Origin: Aminobacter sp. AP02
Lineage (GTDB): Bacteria; Pseudomonadota; Alphaproteobacteria; Rhizobiales; Rhizobiaceae
NCBI RefSeq assembly: GCF_003148805.1
Contig: NZ_QGGX01000006.1
Location: 235,614 to 299,613 of the forward strand
Direction: 5' to 3'
Length of the DNA: 64,000 nucleotides
Part shown: piece after piece, positions 1 to 8,518 of the stretch
How positions within the stretch are numbered: position 1 is the first letter of the stretch
Layout of the letters: the number at the start of each line of letters is the position of its first letter
Translations under genes and position numbers: made by a program
The notes under the pieces: generated by a model
What the model saw: only the letters and a program-made list of their open reading frames with translations
Told to the model about the DNA's origin: nothing
Databases searched by the model: none

Positions 1-3000
1 AGATCGTGTCCTCGCGAAGGCCCTTGTGCTTGAAGCGCTTGGCAACCTCACCCGACAGCATCGCGCCGGTCGAGCGGTCGACATTGCGGATCGTGGTCTC
101 GATCTTCACCGGCTGGCGAGCCTCCAAGGCAGTCTTTGCCTCGGCGATCAGCTTGCGGTCGAGCACGTCGTCGATCGGATGCTTCTGGCGCTCGGTCCAG
201 TGTACCGATTCGCGGGGCGCATCCGGTTTGAAGAACACCTTCGAGAAGTCGAGCCCGCGTGCCTTCCAGTGGTTGATGAGCTCGCGCTTTTCCAGCAGGT
301 CAGCGTCGCCGATGATCTGGTCGAGATGGGTGTAGCCCATCGCGGCAAGCAGCTCGCGAACCTCTTCGGCCACGTAGAAGAAGTAGTTGATGACGTGCTC
401 GGGCGTGCCCTTGAAGCGCTTGCGCAGCACCGGGTCCTGGGTGGCGACGCCAACCGGGCAGGTGTTGAGATGGCACTTGCGCATCATGATGCAGCCCGCC
501 GCAATCAGCGGCGCGGTCGAGAAGCCGAACTCGTCGGCGCCCAGCAGCGCACCGATGATGACGTCTCGGCCCGTGCGCAGGCCACCGTCGACTTGCAGCG
601 CGACGCGGCTGCGCAGGCCGTTCAGCACCAGCGTCTGGTGCGTCTCGGCCAGGCCCATTTCCCACGGGCTGCCGGCATGCTTGAGCGAGGTGAGCGGCGA
701 TGCGCCCGTGCCGCCGTCATAACCCGAGATCGTGATGTGGTCGGCACGTGCCTTGGCAACACCGGCAGCGACCGTGCCGACACCCACTTCCGAGACCAGC
801 TTGACCGACACGTCGGCCGCAGGATTGACGTTCTTCAGATCGTAGATCAGCTGCGCCAGATCTTCGATCGAATAGATGTCATGGTGCGGCGGCGGCGAAA
901 TCAGGCCCACCCCTTGCGTCGAATGACGGGTCTTGGCGATCGTCGCGTCGACCTTGTGGCCGGGCAACTGGCCGCCTTCGCCGGGCTTGGCGCCCTGGGC
1001 AACCTTGATCTGCATCATGTCGGAGTTGACGAGATACTCCGTCGTCACGCCGAAGCGGCCGGAAGCCACCTGCTTGATGGCCGAACGCTCGGGGTTCACC
1101 GAACCGTCGGGCAGAGGCAGGTAACGGTCGGGTTCCTCGCCGCCTTCGCCGGTGTTCGACTTGCCACCGATCCGGTTCATGGCAACAGCGAGCGTGGTGT
1201 GCGCTTCGCGGCTGATCGAGCCGAAGGACATCGCACCCGTCGAGAAGCGCTTGACGATCTCGGCGGCCGGCATCACCTCGTCGACGGCGACGGGCTTGCG
1301 GCCAGTCTCTTCAGCCAACTTGATGTGGAACAGGCCGCGTATTGCCTGGGCACGCGCGGTTTCGCTGTCGATCTGGGCGGAGAACTCCTTGAAGGTCGAC
1401 CACGAGCCCGTGCGAACCGCGTGCTGGAGCGAGGCGACCGCATCGGGAGACCACATGTGGGCTTCGCCGCGCATGCGGTACATGTATTCGCCACCTACTT
1501 CGAGCGCATTGCGCAGCACCGGATCAGGACCGAAGGCCGACTCGTGCCGGCTGACGGTCTCGGCAGCGATTTCCTCCAGGCCGACGCCTTCGATGTTGGT
1601 CGCGGTGCCGGTAAAGTACTTGTCCACGAAGTCGCTCTTCAGGCCGATCGCGTCGAAGATCTGCGCGCCGCAATAGGACTGGTAGGTCGAGATGCCCATC
1701 TTGGACATCACCTTGAGGATGCCCTTGCCGATCGACTTGATGTAGCGGCCGACGATTTCGGAAGCGTCGACCTCCGGCGGGAACTCGCCGCGCTTGTGCA
1801 TGTCGATCAGCGTATCGAAGGCGAGATACGGATTGATCGCCTCGGCACCGTAGCCGGCGAGACAGCAGAAGTGGTGTACTTCGCGCGGCTCGCCCGACTC
1901 AACCACGAGGCCGACGGACGTGCGCAGGCCCTTGCGGATCAGGTGGTGATGCACCGCGGCCGTCGCCAGAAGCGTCGGGATGTCGATGCGGTCCGGTCCG
2001 ATCTGGCGATCTGACAGGATGATGATGTTGTAGCCGCCGGCAACCGCAGCTTCCGCGCGATCGCACAGCCGCTCGATGGCCGCCGGCATGCCGGCGGCAC
2101 CTTCGGCCGCGGAATAGGTGATGTCGATCGTCTTGGTGTCGAACCGGTCCTCGGTATGGCCGATGGAGCGGATCTTCTCAAGATCGCCATTGGTCAGGAT
2201 CGGCTGGCGCACTTCAAGACGCTTGCGCCGTGACGAGCCGACAAGGTCGAAGATGTTGGGCCGCGGCCCGATGAAGGACACCAGGCTCATCACCAGCTCC
2301 TCGCGGATCGGATCGATCGGCGGGTTGGTGACCTGGGCGAAGTTCTGCTTGAAGTAGGTGTAGAGCAGCTTTGCCTTGTCGGACATGGCCGAGATCGGTG
2401 TGTCGGTACCCATCGAGCCGACAGCTTCCTGGCCCGTCGTTGCCATCGGCGACATCAGAAGCTTGGTGTCTTCCTGGGTGTAGCCAAAGGCCTGCTGGCG
2501 ATCGAGCAGCGACACATCCTTGCGCAGCTCGCGCGGTTCGACCGGCTTGAGCTCTTCAAGGATCAGCTGGGTGTTGGCAAGCCACTGCTTGTAGGGGTGC
2601 TTCGTTGCGATCTCGGACTTGATCTCCTCGTCCGAAATGATGCGGCCCTTGACCAGGTCGATCAGCAGCATCTTGCCGGGCTGCAGGCGCCACTTCTTGA
2701 CGATGCTCTTCTCATCGACCGGCAGCACGCCGGCCTCGGAGGCCAGGATCACGCGGTCGTCGTCGGTAACGATGTAGCGCGCCGGGCGCAGGCCGTTGCG
2801 GTCGAGGGTTGCGCCGATCTGGCGACCGTCGGTGAAGGCGACCGCTGCCGGGCCGTCCCACGGCTCCATCAGAGCCGCATGGTATTCGTAGAAGGCCTTG
2901 CGGTCGGCGCCCATCGACTTGTTGCCGGCCCAGGCTTCCGGGATCAGCATCATCATCGCATGCGCCAGGGAGTAACCGCCCTGGAACAGGAACTCGAGCG

Positions 3001-4000
3001 CGTTGTCGAAGCAGGCGGTATCCGACTGGCCTTCGTACGAAATGGGCCACAGCTTGGAGATGTTGTTGCCGAACAGTTCACTGTCGACCGACGCCTGGCG
3101 CGCAGCCATCCAGTTGTTGTTGCCGCGCACGGTGTTGATCTCGCCATTGTGCGCGACCATGCGATAGGGGTGAGCCAGCTTCCAAGATGGGAAGGTGTTG
3201 GTCGAAAAACGCTGATGGACGAGGATCAGCGCCGTCTCGAAGCGCGGATCGGTGAGGTCCTTGTAATAGGCACCGACCTGATTGGCCAGGAACATGCCCT
3301 TGTAGACGATGGTGCGTGCCGACAGAGACACGCAGTAGGCGCCGATATCCCTGTTGTTGTTTTCGGCATAGATGCGGCCGGAAATGACCTTGCGCAGGAG
3401 ATAGAGGCGCGCCTCATATTCCTCGTCATCTGGGATTTCAGGGGTGCGCCCGATGAACACCTGGCGGTGATAAGGCTCGGCGGCGGCGATTTCGGGCGCC
3501 TTCGACAGCGACGCATTGTCGACGGGAACATCGCGGAAACCGATCAGCGGCAGCCCTTCCGACTGCGCCGACTCGCGGATGATGTCGTCGATGTGGTCAC
3601 GAAGCACGGGATCTCTAGGCATGAACCAGTGGCCGACGCCGTACTGCCCAACCGGGGGAAGCTCGATGTCCTGCTTGGCCATTTCCTCGCGGAAAACCGC
3701 ATCGGGGATCTGGACCAGCACGCCTGCGCCGTCGCCAACCAGCGGGTCGGCACCAACCGCGCCGCGATGGGTCAGGTTTTCGAGCATGAACAGACCGTCC
3801 TTGACGATCTGGTGCGACTTGATGCCCTTCATCTGGGCGATGAAGCCGACGCCGCAGCCATCGTGCTCGTTGCGTGGGTCGTAGAGGCCATGCGCTGCAT
3901 AGCCGGTGGGGGTTCGGAGATGATCGGTTTTTTTGTTGGCCGCTTTCGTCTGCGCGGCCGGCACAAAACCCGTCGTCACAGATGGCGTCAACTCCGTCAT
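1..4000 (-). CDS. gltB: Glutamate synthase [NADPH] large subunit, 3' end outside window
   Basis: This is the large subunit of glutamate synthase (GOGAT). It hydrolyses glutamine and passes ammonia to 2-oxoglutarate, making two glutamates. The chosen ATG at 4000 has GGAG nine bases upstream; an in-frame ATG at 4015 is a less likely start. Translation gives a 48-residue propeptide and then Cys49 in GCGVGF, the N-terminal nucleophile of the class II amidotransferase domain. Residues 1170-1181 form C-x5-C-x4-C (CIMMRKCHLNTC), the [3Fe-4S] ligands, read at about 458-493. The window holds about 1,333 of roughly 1,570 expected residues, so the C-terminal GXGXG beta-helix domain is mostly missing. 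The small subunit gltD would be expected downstream, outside the window. Confidence 0.97.
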   Translation of the reverse strand, partial: MTELTPSVTTGFVPAAQTKAANKKTDHLRTPTGYAAHGLYDPRNEHDGCGVGFIAQMKGIKSHQIVKDGLFMLENLTHRGAVGADPLVGDGAGVLVQIPDAVFREEMAKQDIELPPVGQYGVGHWFMPRDPVLRDHIDDIIRESAQSEGLPLIGFRDVPVDNASLSKAPEIAAAEPYHRQVFIGRTPEIPDDEEYEARLYLLRKVISGRIYAENNNRDIGAYCVSLSARTIVYKGMFLANQVGAYYKDLTDPRFETALILVHQRFSTNTFPSWKLAHPYRMVAHNGEINTVRGNNNWMAARQASVDSELFGNNISKLWPISYEGQSDTACFDNALEFLFQGGYSLAHAMMMLIPEAWAGNKSMGADRKAFYEYHAALMEPWDGPAAVAFTDGRQIGATLDRNGLRPARYIVTDDDRVILASEAGVLPVDEKSIVKKWRLQPGKMLLIDLVKGRIISDEEIKSEIATKHPYKQWLANTQLILEELKPVEPRELRKDVSLLDRQQAFGYTQEDTKLLMSPMATTGQEAVGSMGTDTPISAMSDKAKLLYTYFKQNFAQVTNPPIDPIREELVMSLVSFIGPRPNIFDLVGSSRRKRLEVRQPILTNGDLEKIRSIGHTEDRFDTKTIDITYSAAEGAAGMPAAIERLCDRAEAAVAGGYNIIILSDRQIGPDRIDIPTLLATAAVHHHLIRKGLRTSVGLVVESGEPREVHHFCCLAGYGAEAINPYLAFDTLIDMHKRGEFPPEVDASEIVGRYIKSIGKGILKVMSKMGISTYQSYCGAQIFDAIGLKSDFVDKYFTGTATNIEGVGLEEIAAETVSRHESAFGPDPVLRNALEVGGEYMYRMRGEAHMWSPDAVASLQHAVRTGSWSTFKEFSAQIDSETARAQAIRGLFHIKLAEETGRKPVAVDEVMPAAEIVKRFSTGAMSFGSISREAHTTLAVAMNRIGGKSNTGEGGEEPDRYLPLPDGSVNPERSAIKQVASGRFGVTTEYLVNSDMMQIKVAQGAKPGEGGQLPGHKVDATIAKTRHSTQGVGLISPPPHHDIYSIEDLAQLIYDLKNVNPAADVSVKLVSEVGVGTVAAGVAKARADHITISGYDGGTGASPLTSLKHAGSPWEMGLAETHQTLVLNGLRSRVALQVDGGLRTGRDVIIGALLGADEFGFSTAPLIAAGCIMMRKCHLNTCPVGVATQDPVLRKRFKGTPEHVINYFFYVAEEVRELLAAMGYTHLDQIIGDADLLEKRELINHWKARGLDFSKVFFKPDAPRESVHWTERQKHPIDDVLDRKLIAEAKTALEARQPVKIETTIRNVDRSTGAMLSGEVAKRFKHKGLREDTI

Positions 4001-4245
4001 CGTCTCGTTCTCCATTATGGCCCAGTCGGGCAATCCACGTTGGGACGGCAGGGGTTGCCCGTCCCTGTTATGCCGATATTGCTATCGATATGCTCTGCGG
4101 CTCGGTGCCGGCGACCGGCACTTGACCGCGGGTCGGGGGAACAGGACGGAAGGCATTCCGCCTCAAGCTCCACCCACGCTCGCAGCGGAAGCCGGACGGG
4201 GCGTGATCATACGCCAAATCCGGTTCGCTTTGGGCAGATAAATAA

Positions 4246-4260
4246 GACAGCACTGCTGTC
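4246..4260. promoter_or_regulatory. Perfect palindrome upstream of gltB
   Basis: GACAGCA-C-TGCTGTC is a 7+1+7 perfect palindrome about 246 bases upstream of the gltB start. It lies in the 490-base divergent gap between gltB and the threonine aldolase gene. It is a candidate operator for gltB, but no known consensus was recognised. The rest of the gap (4016-4506) has no convincing gene. Confidence 0.4.
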
Positions 4261-4333
4261 CTAAATTTTGTATGACAGAATTCTTGAATACGCACAAGAC
4301 CGATTCACGAATTTTCCGCCACTTCAAAGACAC

Positions 4334-4367
4334 AAAATTACGCGGAACTCGCGATCGGCGTAATTTT
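4334..4367. repeat. Inverted repeat in gltB/threonine aldolase intergenic region
   Basis: AAAATTACGC (4334-4343) and GCGTAATTTT (4358-4367) are perfect 10-base inverted repeats separated by 14 bases. The arms are much more AT-rich than the surroundings. It could be a regulator site or a short leader hairpin. A terminator is less likely between divergent genes. Confidence 0.4.
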
Positions 4368-4506
4368 TGAACAACCGGTCAAATGTGGATCCAACCCTGC
4401 CTCAATCGATTTCCAGCTCGCGCACTTGCCGAAGATTGCCAAATCCGCTCTAGCTCGGCCCCATTCTGCCACACAGCCCCCGACAGCCATGTTACGGACG
4501 CACAAA

Positions 4507-5556
4507 ATGATCTTCGCATCAGACAATTGGGCCGGCGCTCATCCCAAGGTCGCCGAACGGCTTAGCGCCAGTGCCGCCGGCTATAGCCGCGCCTATGGCG
4601 ACGGCGATCTCGATCGGGCTGTGTACAAGCGCTTCTCCGAAATCTTCGAGCGCGAAGTGGCGGTATTCTTCGTGGCGACCGGCACGGCCGCCAATTCGCT
4701 GTCGCTCGCCGCCTACGGCAAACCGGGGGGCATTTCCTTCGCGCACCGCGAGGCGCACGTCCTTGAGGATGAATGCGGCGCGCCGGAATACTTTTCCCAC
4801 GGTTCGCGGCTTTCCCCGGTTGATGGCCCCCTCGGGCGCATGGACATCGGCAATCTCGAGCGCGCCGTCGGCCGCTTCGCCAGCGAGAACGTGCACGGTG
4901 GACGCGCTTCAGCGATCTCCGTTACCCAGTCCACGGAGGTCGGGACCGTCTATGGCCTCGACGACATCGCGGCAATTTCAGCGATTGCCCGCCGCCACGG
5001 CCTGCCGCTGCACATGGACGGTGCCCGATTTGCCAATGCGCTGGTCTCGCTCGACACCACGCCCGCCGAAATGACCTGGAAACGCGGCGTCGACATCATC
5101 TCGTTCGGGGGCACCAAGAACGGTTGCTGGTGCGCCGAGGCAATCATCATGTTCGACCTCGACCGCGCCAGGGAAATGGCTTTCCTGCGCAAGCGTTCGG
5201 CCCAACTGTTCTCCAAGTCGCGCTTCATCTCGGCCCAGTTCGACGCCTATTTCGATGGCGGCCTGTGGCTGGAGACGGCCCGCCACGCCAACGCGATGTC
5301 GGCAAGGCTCGCCGCGGCCATCGCAACTTCGCCAGCCGCACGCGTCGCCTGGCAGCCGCAGGCCAATGAGGTCTTTGCAGTGATCAGGACCGAAGTGGCG
5401 AAAAAGGTGCAAGACGCGGGCGCCGCCTTCTACGACTGGCACGCGCCGGCAGGCTTCGACGGCGAGATCGGCGAGGACGAAGCGCTCTACCGCTTCGTCA
5501 CCAGTTTCGCCACGACAGAGGACGAGATCGATCGCTTCGGCAACCTGTTGCGCTGA
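4507..5556 (+). CDS. Low-specificity threonine aldolase family protein
   Basis: This 349-residue protein belongs to the beta-eliminating lyase/threonine aldolase family of fold-type I PLP enzymes. These enzymes cleave L-threonine (or L-allo-threonine) to glycine and acetaldehyde in the cytoplasm. The PLP lysine is in SFGGTKNGCW near residue 205, and an HMDGARFANAL segment supplies the cofactor-binding Asp and nearby Arg. The start at 4507 (MIFASDNWAG) is chosen because family members begin with this kind of segment; the frame is open back to 4426, but that extension looks non-native. It is a single gene that ends at a strong bidirectional terminator. Confidence 0.9.
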   Translation: MIFASDNWAGAHPKVAERLSASAAGYSRAYGDGDLDRAVYKRFSEIFEREVAVFFVATGTAANSLSLAAYGKPGGISFAHREAHVLEDECGAPEYFSHGSRLSPVDGPLGRMDIGNLERAVGRFASENVHGGRASAISVTQSTEVGTVYGLDDIAAISAIARRHGLPLHMDGARFANALVSLDTTPAEMTWKRGVDIISFGGTKNGCWCAEAIIMFDLDRAREMAFLRKRSAQLFSKSRFISAQFDAYFDGGLWLETARHANAMSARLAAAIATSPAARVAWQPQANEVFAVIRTEVAKKVQDAGAAFYDWHAPAGFDGEIGEDEALYRFVTSFATTEDEIDRFGNLLR

Positions 5557-5581
5557 GCGTCTACCGACCAAACATGAAAAA

Positions 5582-5607
5582 GGCGGCGCTCGAAAGCGCC
5601 GCCTTTT
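5582..5607. terminator. Bidirectional rho-independent terminator
   Basis: A perfect 9-bp stem, GGCGGCGCT / AGCGCCGCC with loop CGAA, is followed by TTTT on the plus strand and preceded by AAAAA, which gives a T run for minus-strand transcripts. It separates the converging threonine aldolase and Hsp20 genes. Confidence 0.9.
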
Positions 5608-5629
5608 CTCCTTGGGAGGAGCGGTCTGT

Positions 5630-6100
5630 TTAGTTCACGGTGTTGGCTTCGATCTGCTTGGCTTTCGCCGGAGCAGCCGCAATCTCGATCTTGCGAGGCT
5701 TGTGCTCTTCCGGGATGTTGCGCTTGAGATCGATGTGAAGCAGGCCGTTCTTGAGGGTCGCACCTACGACTTCGACATGGTCGGCAAGCTGGAAGCGACG
5801 CTCGAAAGCACGCGAGGCGATGCCGCGATACAGCAGCTCCGAACCTTCGCCGGTGGCTTCATTGCTGCGATCGCCCTTTACCGTCAGCACATTACGATGG
5901 GCTTCGATCGAAATCTCGGTTTCCGAGAAGCCGGCAACCGCCATGCTGATGCGATAGGCATCTTCACCGGTGCGCTCAATGTTGTAGGGCGGATAGGTCG
6001 TCTGGCCGCCTTCGGGCTGACCAAGGCCGTCGAGCATATTGAACAGCCTGTCAAAGCCGACGGTCGAGCGGTGGAGCGAGGAAAAATCAACGTGACGCAT
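5630..6100 (-). CDS. Small heat-shock protein (Hsp20/IbpA family)
   Basis: This 156-residue Hsp20 chaperone keeps denatured proteins in a refoldable state as an ATP-independent oligomer. The alpha-crystallin domain spans about residues 38-140, with NIERTGEDAYRISMAVAGF and LTVKGDR strands and a terminal KIEIA-type strand; an N-terminal DRLFNMLDG helix is visible. The start ATG at 6100 has GGAGAA five bases upstream. That Shine-Dalgarno lies in a ROSE-like leader behind an RpoH-type promoter, so heat induction at both transcriptional and translational levels is likely. It is monocistronic and ends at the bidirectional terminator. Confidence 0.95.
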   Translation of the reverse strand: MRHVDFSSLHRSTVGFDRLFNMLDGLGQPEGGQTTYPPYNIERTGEDAYRISMAVAGFSETEISIEAHRNVLTVKGDRSNEATGEGSELLYRGIASRAFERRFQLADHVEVVGATLKNGLLHIDLKRNIPEEHKPRKIEIAAAPAKAKQIEANTVN

Positions 6101-6199
6101 GGGTGTTCTCCAGTGAGCAACAAGGTTTGCGTGTGACCTGTGCCGAAACCCTTCATGGCGTCCCGGCGGTGATCAGCGGCCCCGATATTGGGCGCCGCA
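6101..6199 (-). ncRNA. ROSE-type RNA thermometer in hsp20 5' UTR
   Basis: The leader between the predicted transcription start (about 6199) and the ATG is about 99 nt, the usual ROSE length. Its 3' end carries TTGCT (plus-strand 6116-6120) that can pair with the TGGAG of the Shine-Dalgarno (6106-6112), the hallmark of the ROSE 3' hairpin. Upstream, GGCGCC and GGGCCGC-type blocks can form the supporting stems. The assignment rests on motif, length and the downstream Hsp20 gene; no covariance model was run. Confidence 0.72.
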
Positions 6200-6205
6200 G
6201 AAGAC

Positions 6206-6234
6206 ATTTGGGTGCCGTCCAAAGGCATTTCAAG
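6206..6234 (-). promoter_or_regulatory. RpoH (sigma-32)-type promoter of hsp20
   Basis: Read on the minus strand, CTTGAAA (plus 6228-6234) is followed after 15 bases by CCCAAAT (plus 6206-6212). This resembles the sigma-32 consensus CTTGAAA / CCCCATnT. It sits exactly one ROSE leader upstream of the Hsp20 start codon. Confidence 0.7.
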
Positions 6235-6411
6235 AGACGCCAGAAACTGCTTTCTCGCCCTCTCCCCGATGAACCGAAGATGAACCGCTCCTTCGGTATC
6301 CGTTCAGGTCGCCTCGCCTAAAGTGCATCCAAGTTGACGAACAGGCAGCGCAAGGTTGCGCAGCCGACGAGGCCGAACCGGGTTGTAACGTCCCTTCCTC
6401 CCGGAACGACA

Positions 6412-6447
6412 GAGGCCGGAGGCATCCCGCAAGCTGCCTCCGGCCTC
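6412..6447. repeat. 13-bp perfect hairpin in the hsp20/hydrolase gap
   Basis: GAGGCCGGAGGCA (6412-6424) and TGCCTCCGGCCTC (6435-6447) form a perfect 13-bp stem with a 10-base loop. Neither side has a good T run and no gene ends here. It may be a structured RNA element or a small repeat; the rest of 6241-6556 shows nothing recognisable. Confidence 0.5.
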
Positions 6448-6556
6448 ATTCGTTTCGGCTTGCTGAAGGAATTCCTTTGATTTTCGCCGCTGCCCTTTCT
6501 ATCACCCTTGGCAATAGACTGATCCCACGGCAGCGAGTTCCAAGCCGAAGCGCCTG

Positions 6557-7516
6557 ATGACGGACCTGTTCCACGAAATCCCCGGCAATCCGGTTCCGGA
6601 GAGGGCCACGGGCGGCTACTTCACCGCGCATGACGGCAAGCGCCTGCGCTATGCGTTGTTTCCGGCAACTAACCGGCCCTTCAAGGGCACGGTGATCCTG
6701 CTGCCGGGACGCAACGAGTGCATCGAGAAGTATTTCGAGACCATTCGGGACCTCGCGGTGCGCGGTCATGCCGTCGCCATTTTCGACTGGCGTGGCCAGG
6801 GTGCTTCCGAAAGGCTTCTGCGCGACGGCCATCGCGGATACGTCAAAAGCTTTGACCACTACGTCAAGGATCTCGAAGCCTTCTTCAAGCAGATCGTCTT
6901 GCCTGACTGTCGTGGCCCATTCTTCATCCTCGCCCACTCGAGCGGCGCCTTGATCGCCATGCTCGCCGCTCCCTTGATGGCCAATCGCGTCCAGCGCATG
7001 GTGCTTGTGGCGCCGTTCCTCTCGGTCATCGGCGCGCCGCTGTCGATGAAGTCGATCAAGCGCATCACTACCTTGCTCTGCTGGCTCGGCCTCGGCAGGC
7101 TTTACGTAGCCTGGGGGCCGCGGCCGCGAGCAGGTACGCCTTTCGAAATCAACAAGTTGACCAGCGATGAGCGCCGCTATCGTCGCAACACACTGCTTTA
7201 CGAAACCTATCCGGAACTGTCTGTCGGCGGCCCGACGGTCGCTTGGCTGCGGGCCGCGGCCAAGGCATCGGAAACCGTGCGCGACCAGGCCTTCATGGCC
7301 TCGCTAAGGGTACCGATGCTGATCGTTACCGCAGGTGCCGATGAAGTCGTGTCGACCCGGGACGTCGAGCAATTTGCGTACCAGTGCCGAGCAGCCTCGC
7401 TGCTGACTGTCGACGGCTCCCGCCACGAGATCCTTCAGGAAGTCGACATCTACCGCGAGCCGCTGCTCGCGGCCTTTTCAGCCTTCGTGCCAGGAACTCC
7501 CGAAGCGGTAGAGTAG
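6557..7516 (+). CDS. Alpha/beta hydrolase, lysophospholipase-like (PldB/monoglyceride-lipase type)
   Basis: This 319-residue serine hydrolase of the lysophospholipase/monoacylglycerol lipase group probably deacylates a lipid ester. The nucleophile elbow is AHSSG (Ser near residue 134), a variant of the usual GHSxG. The acid is likely the Asp in TAGADEVVS near residue 258 and the base the His in DGSRHEILQE near 288. The FDWRGQGAS motif after strand 4 is typical of the family. There is no signal peptide, so it is probably cytoplasmic or membrane-associated. It converges with the HisN-type gene with only four bases between stops. The substrate is not known. Confidence 0.88.
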   Translation: MTDLFHEIPGNPVPERATGGYFTAHDGKRLRYALFPATNRPFKGTVILLPGRNECIEKYFETIRDLAVRGHAVAIFDWRGQGASERLLRDGHRGYVKSFDHYVKDLEAFFKQIVLPDCRGPFFILAHSSGALIAMLAAPLMANRVQRMVLVAPFLSVIGAPLSMKSIKRITTLLCWLGLGRLYVAWGPRPRAGTPFEINKLTSDERRYRRNTLLYETYPELSVGGPTVAWLRAAAKASETVRDQAFMASLRVPMLIVTAGADEVVSTRDVEQFAYQCRAASLLTVDGSRHEILQEVDIYREPLLAAFSAFVPGTPEAVE

Positions 7517-7520
7517 CACC

Positions 7521-8294
7521 CTACCCCGCGAGAACTCTCAGCGCCGCCGCATGCAGTTCTGGCGTTGCCGCGGCGATGATGTCGCCGCCATTCTCGGCCG
7601 GAGCGCCATCGAAGGTGGTGACGATACCGCCGGCCTGCTCGATGATGGGAATCAGCGCGACGATGTCATAGGGCTTGAGGCCCGGATCGACGACGATATC
7701 GACCTGGCCCGCGGCAACCATGGCGAAAGCGTAGCAGTCGGTGCCGTAGCGCGCGAGTTGCACCTTGCCTTCCAGATCATCGTAACGCATGCGCATCTCG
7801 CCTTTGAACAGTGCTGGCGTGGTGGTGAACATCGTTGCTTCGGAAAGTTTGGTCGTCTTGCGCACGGCAAGCTTGCGCGGCCCGCCCGGCCCCTCATAGT
7901 GCGAGCCCTTGCCGTCGGCGAAGAACAACTCACCAGTAAAGGGTTGTGACATCACCCCGGCCACCGCATCGCCGTCAACAGTGAGGCCAACCAGCGTGCC
8001 CCACACCGGTAAGCCGGAAATGAAGGCGCGAGTGCCGTCGATCGGATCGATGACCCAGACATGGCTGTTGGAGATGTTTTCGTTGCCATGCTCTTCGCCG
8101 AGGATGCCGTGATCGGGAAATTCGGCATTGATCAGCGCACGAATGGCGCGCTCGGCCTCCTGGTCGGCTTCAGTGACCGGGTCGAATCCACCAGCGAGCT
8201 TGTTTGCCACTGCGCCTTGCCGGCGGAAACGCGGCAACGTCTCGGCCGCTGCGGCACTTGCGATTCGTCGCATGAATTCGGCGTCGATCATCAT
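7521..8294 (-). CDS. hisN: Histidinol-phosphatase, inositol-monophosphatase family
   Basis: This 257-residue Mg-dependent phosphatase of the IMPase superfamily is closest in motif to the HisN-type histidinol-phosphate phosphatase, which removes phosphate in the penultimate step of histidine synthesis. Metal ligands are visible as EEHG (residues 67-70) and DPIDGT (83-88). The RAFISGLPVWGTLVGL stretch after the metal motif favours HisN over true inositol phosphatases, and a second metal Asp is in GLKPYDIVAL. Start codons at 8294 and 8291 are both possible behind GGGGTGA. An inositol or other sugar phosphatase role cannot be excluded. Confidence 0.85.
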   Translation of the reverse strand: MMIDAEFMRRIASAAAAETLPRFRRQGAVANKLAGGFDPVTEADQEAERAIRALINAEFPDHGILGEEHGNENISNSHVWVIDPIDGTRAFISGLPVWGTLVGLTVDGDAVAGVMSQPFTGELFFADGKGSHYEGPGGPRKLAVRKTTKLSEATMFTTTPALFKGEMRMRYDDLEGKVQLARYGTDCYAFAMVAAGQVDIVVDPGLKPYDIVALIPIIEQAGGIVTTFDGAPAENGGDIIAAATPELHAAALRVLAG

Positions 8295-8384
8295 TCACCC
8301 CATGTCTGACTGTGGCCTGGATGACACGCAGCCACGCCTATAGGCAATAACTACATCACCATGATTTAAAAAGACCCAAGGCGC

Positions 8385-8413
8385 CTTGACTTTTGTGCAG
8401 CGCACAATAATCT
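8385..8413 (+). promoter_or_regulatory. Sigma-70-type promoter of the mmgR-like sRNA
   Basis: CTTGAC (8385-8390) and TAATCT (8408-8413) are separated by 17 bases, matching the rhizobial housekeeping pattern CTTGAC-N17-CTATAT reasonably well. This predicts transcription from about 8419-8421, the base of the first sRNA hairpin. Confidence 0.6.
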
Positions 8414-8418
8414 CGACT

Positions 8419-8498
8419 TCGGACAGGTTCTCCTGTCCATGCCCTCCTTGGGCGTTTCCTCCCTAGACTTCGACCGCTCTCCGGAGCGGTCTTTTTTT
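8419..8498 (+). ncRNA. mmgR: mmgR (alpha-r8 family)-like trans-acting sRNA
   Basis: This is a compact unit of about 80 nt between two minus-strand genes. It has hairpin GGACAGG-TTCT-CCTGTCC (8421-8438), hairpin GCCC-TCCTT-GGGC (8441-8453), the unpaired motif TTTCCTCCCT (8455-8464), and a perfect terminator stem GACCGCTC/GAGCGGTC (8472-8491) with seven Ts. The TTTCCTCCCT motif between the second stem and the terminator is, as recalled, the invariant core of the Rhizobiales mmgR family, which limits polyhydroxybutyrate storage in Sinorhizobium. The motif is anti-Shine-Dalgarno-like, so it probably blocks translation of target mRNAs. The identification is by structure and motif, not by a database search. 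Confidence 0.72.
8472..8498 (+). terminator. Rho-independent terminator of the mmgR-like sRNA
   Basis: A perfect 8-bp stem (8472-8479 / 8484-8491) with a TCCG loop is followed by seven Ts (8492-8498). No plus-strand ORF precedes it, so it ends a noncoding transcript. Confidence 0.9.
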
Positions 8499-8518
8499 AG
8501 CCGTTTGCTAGCCTCTGA

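Noticed and set aside
26..2014. 662-residue plus-strand open frame
   Set aside because: It lies antisense to gltB, whose minus-strand reading shows the Ntn cysteine and [3Fe-4S] motif. The plus frame is Arg/Ala/His-rich shadow translation of GC-rich DNA.
2597..4264. 555-residue plus-strand open frame
   Set aside because: Also antisense to gltB and runs past its start codon; composition is typical of a shadow frame.
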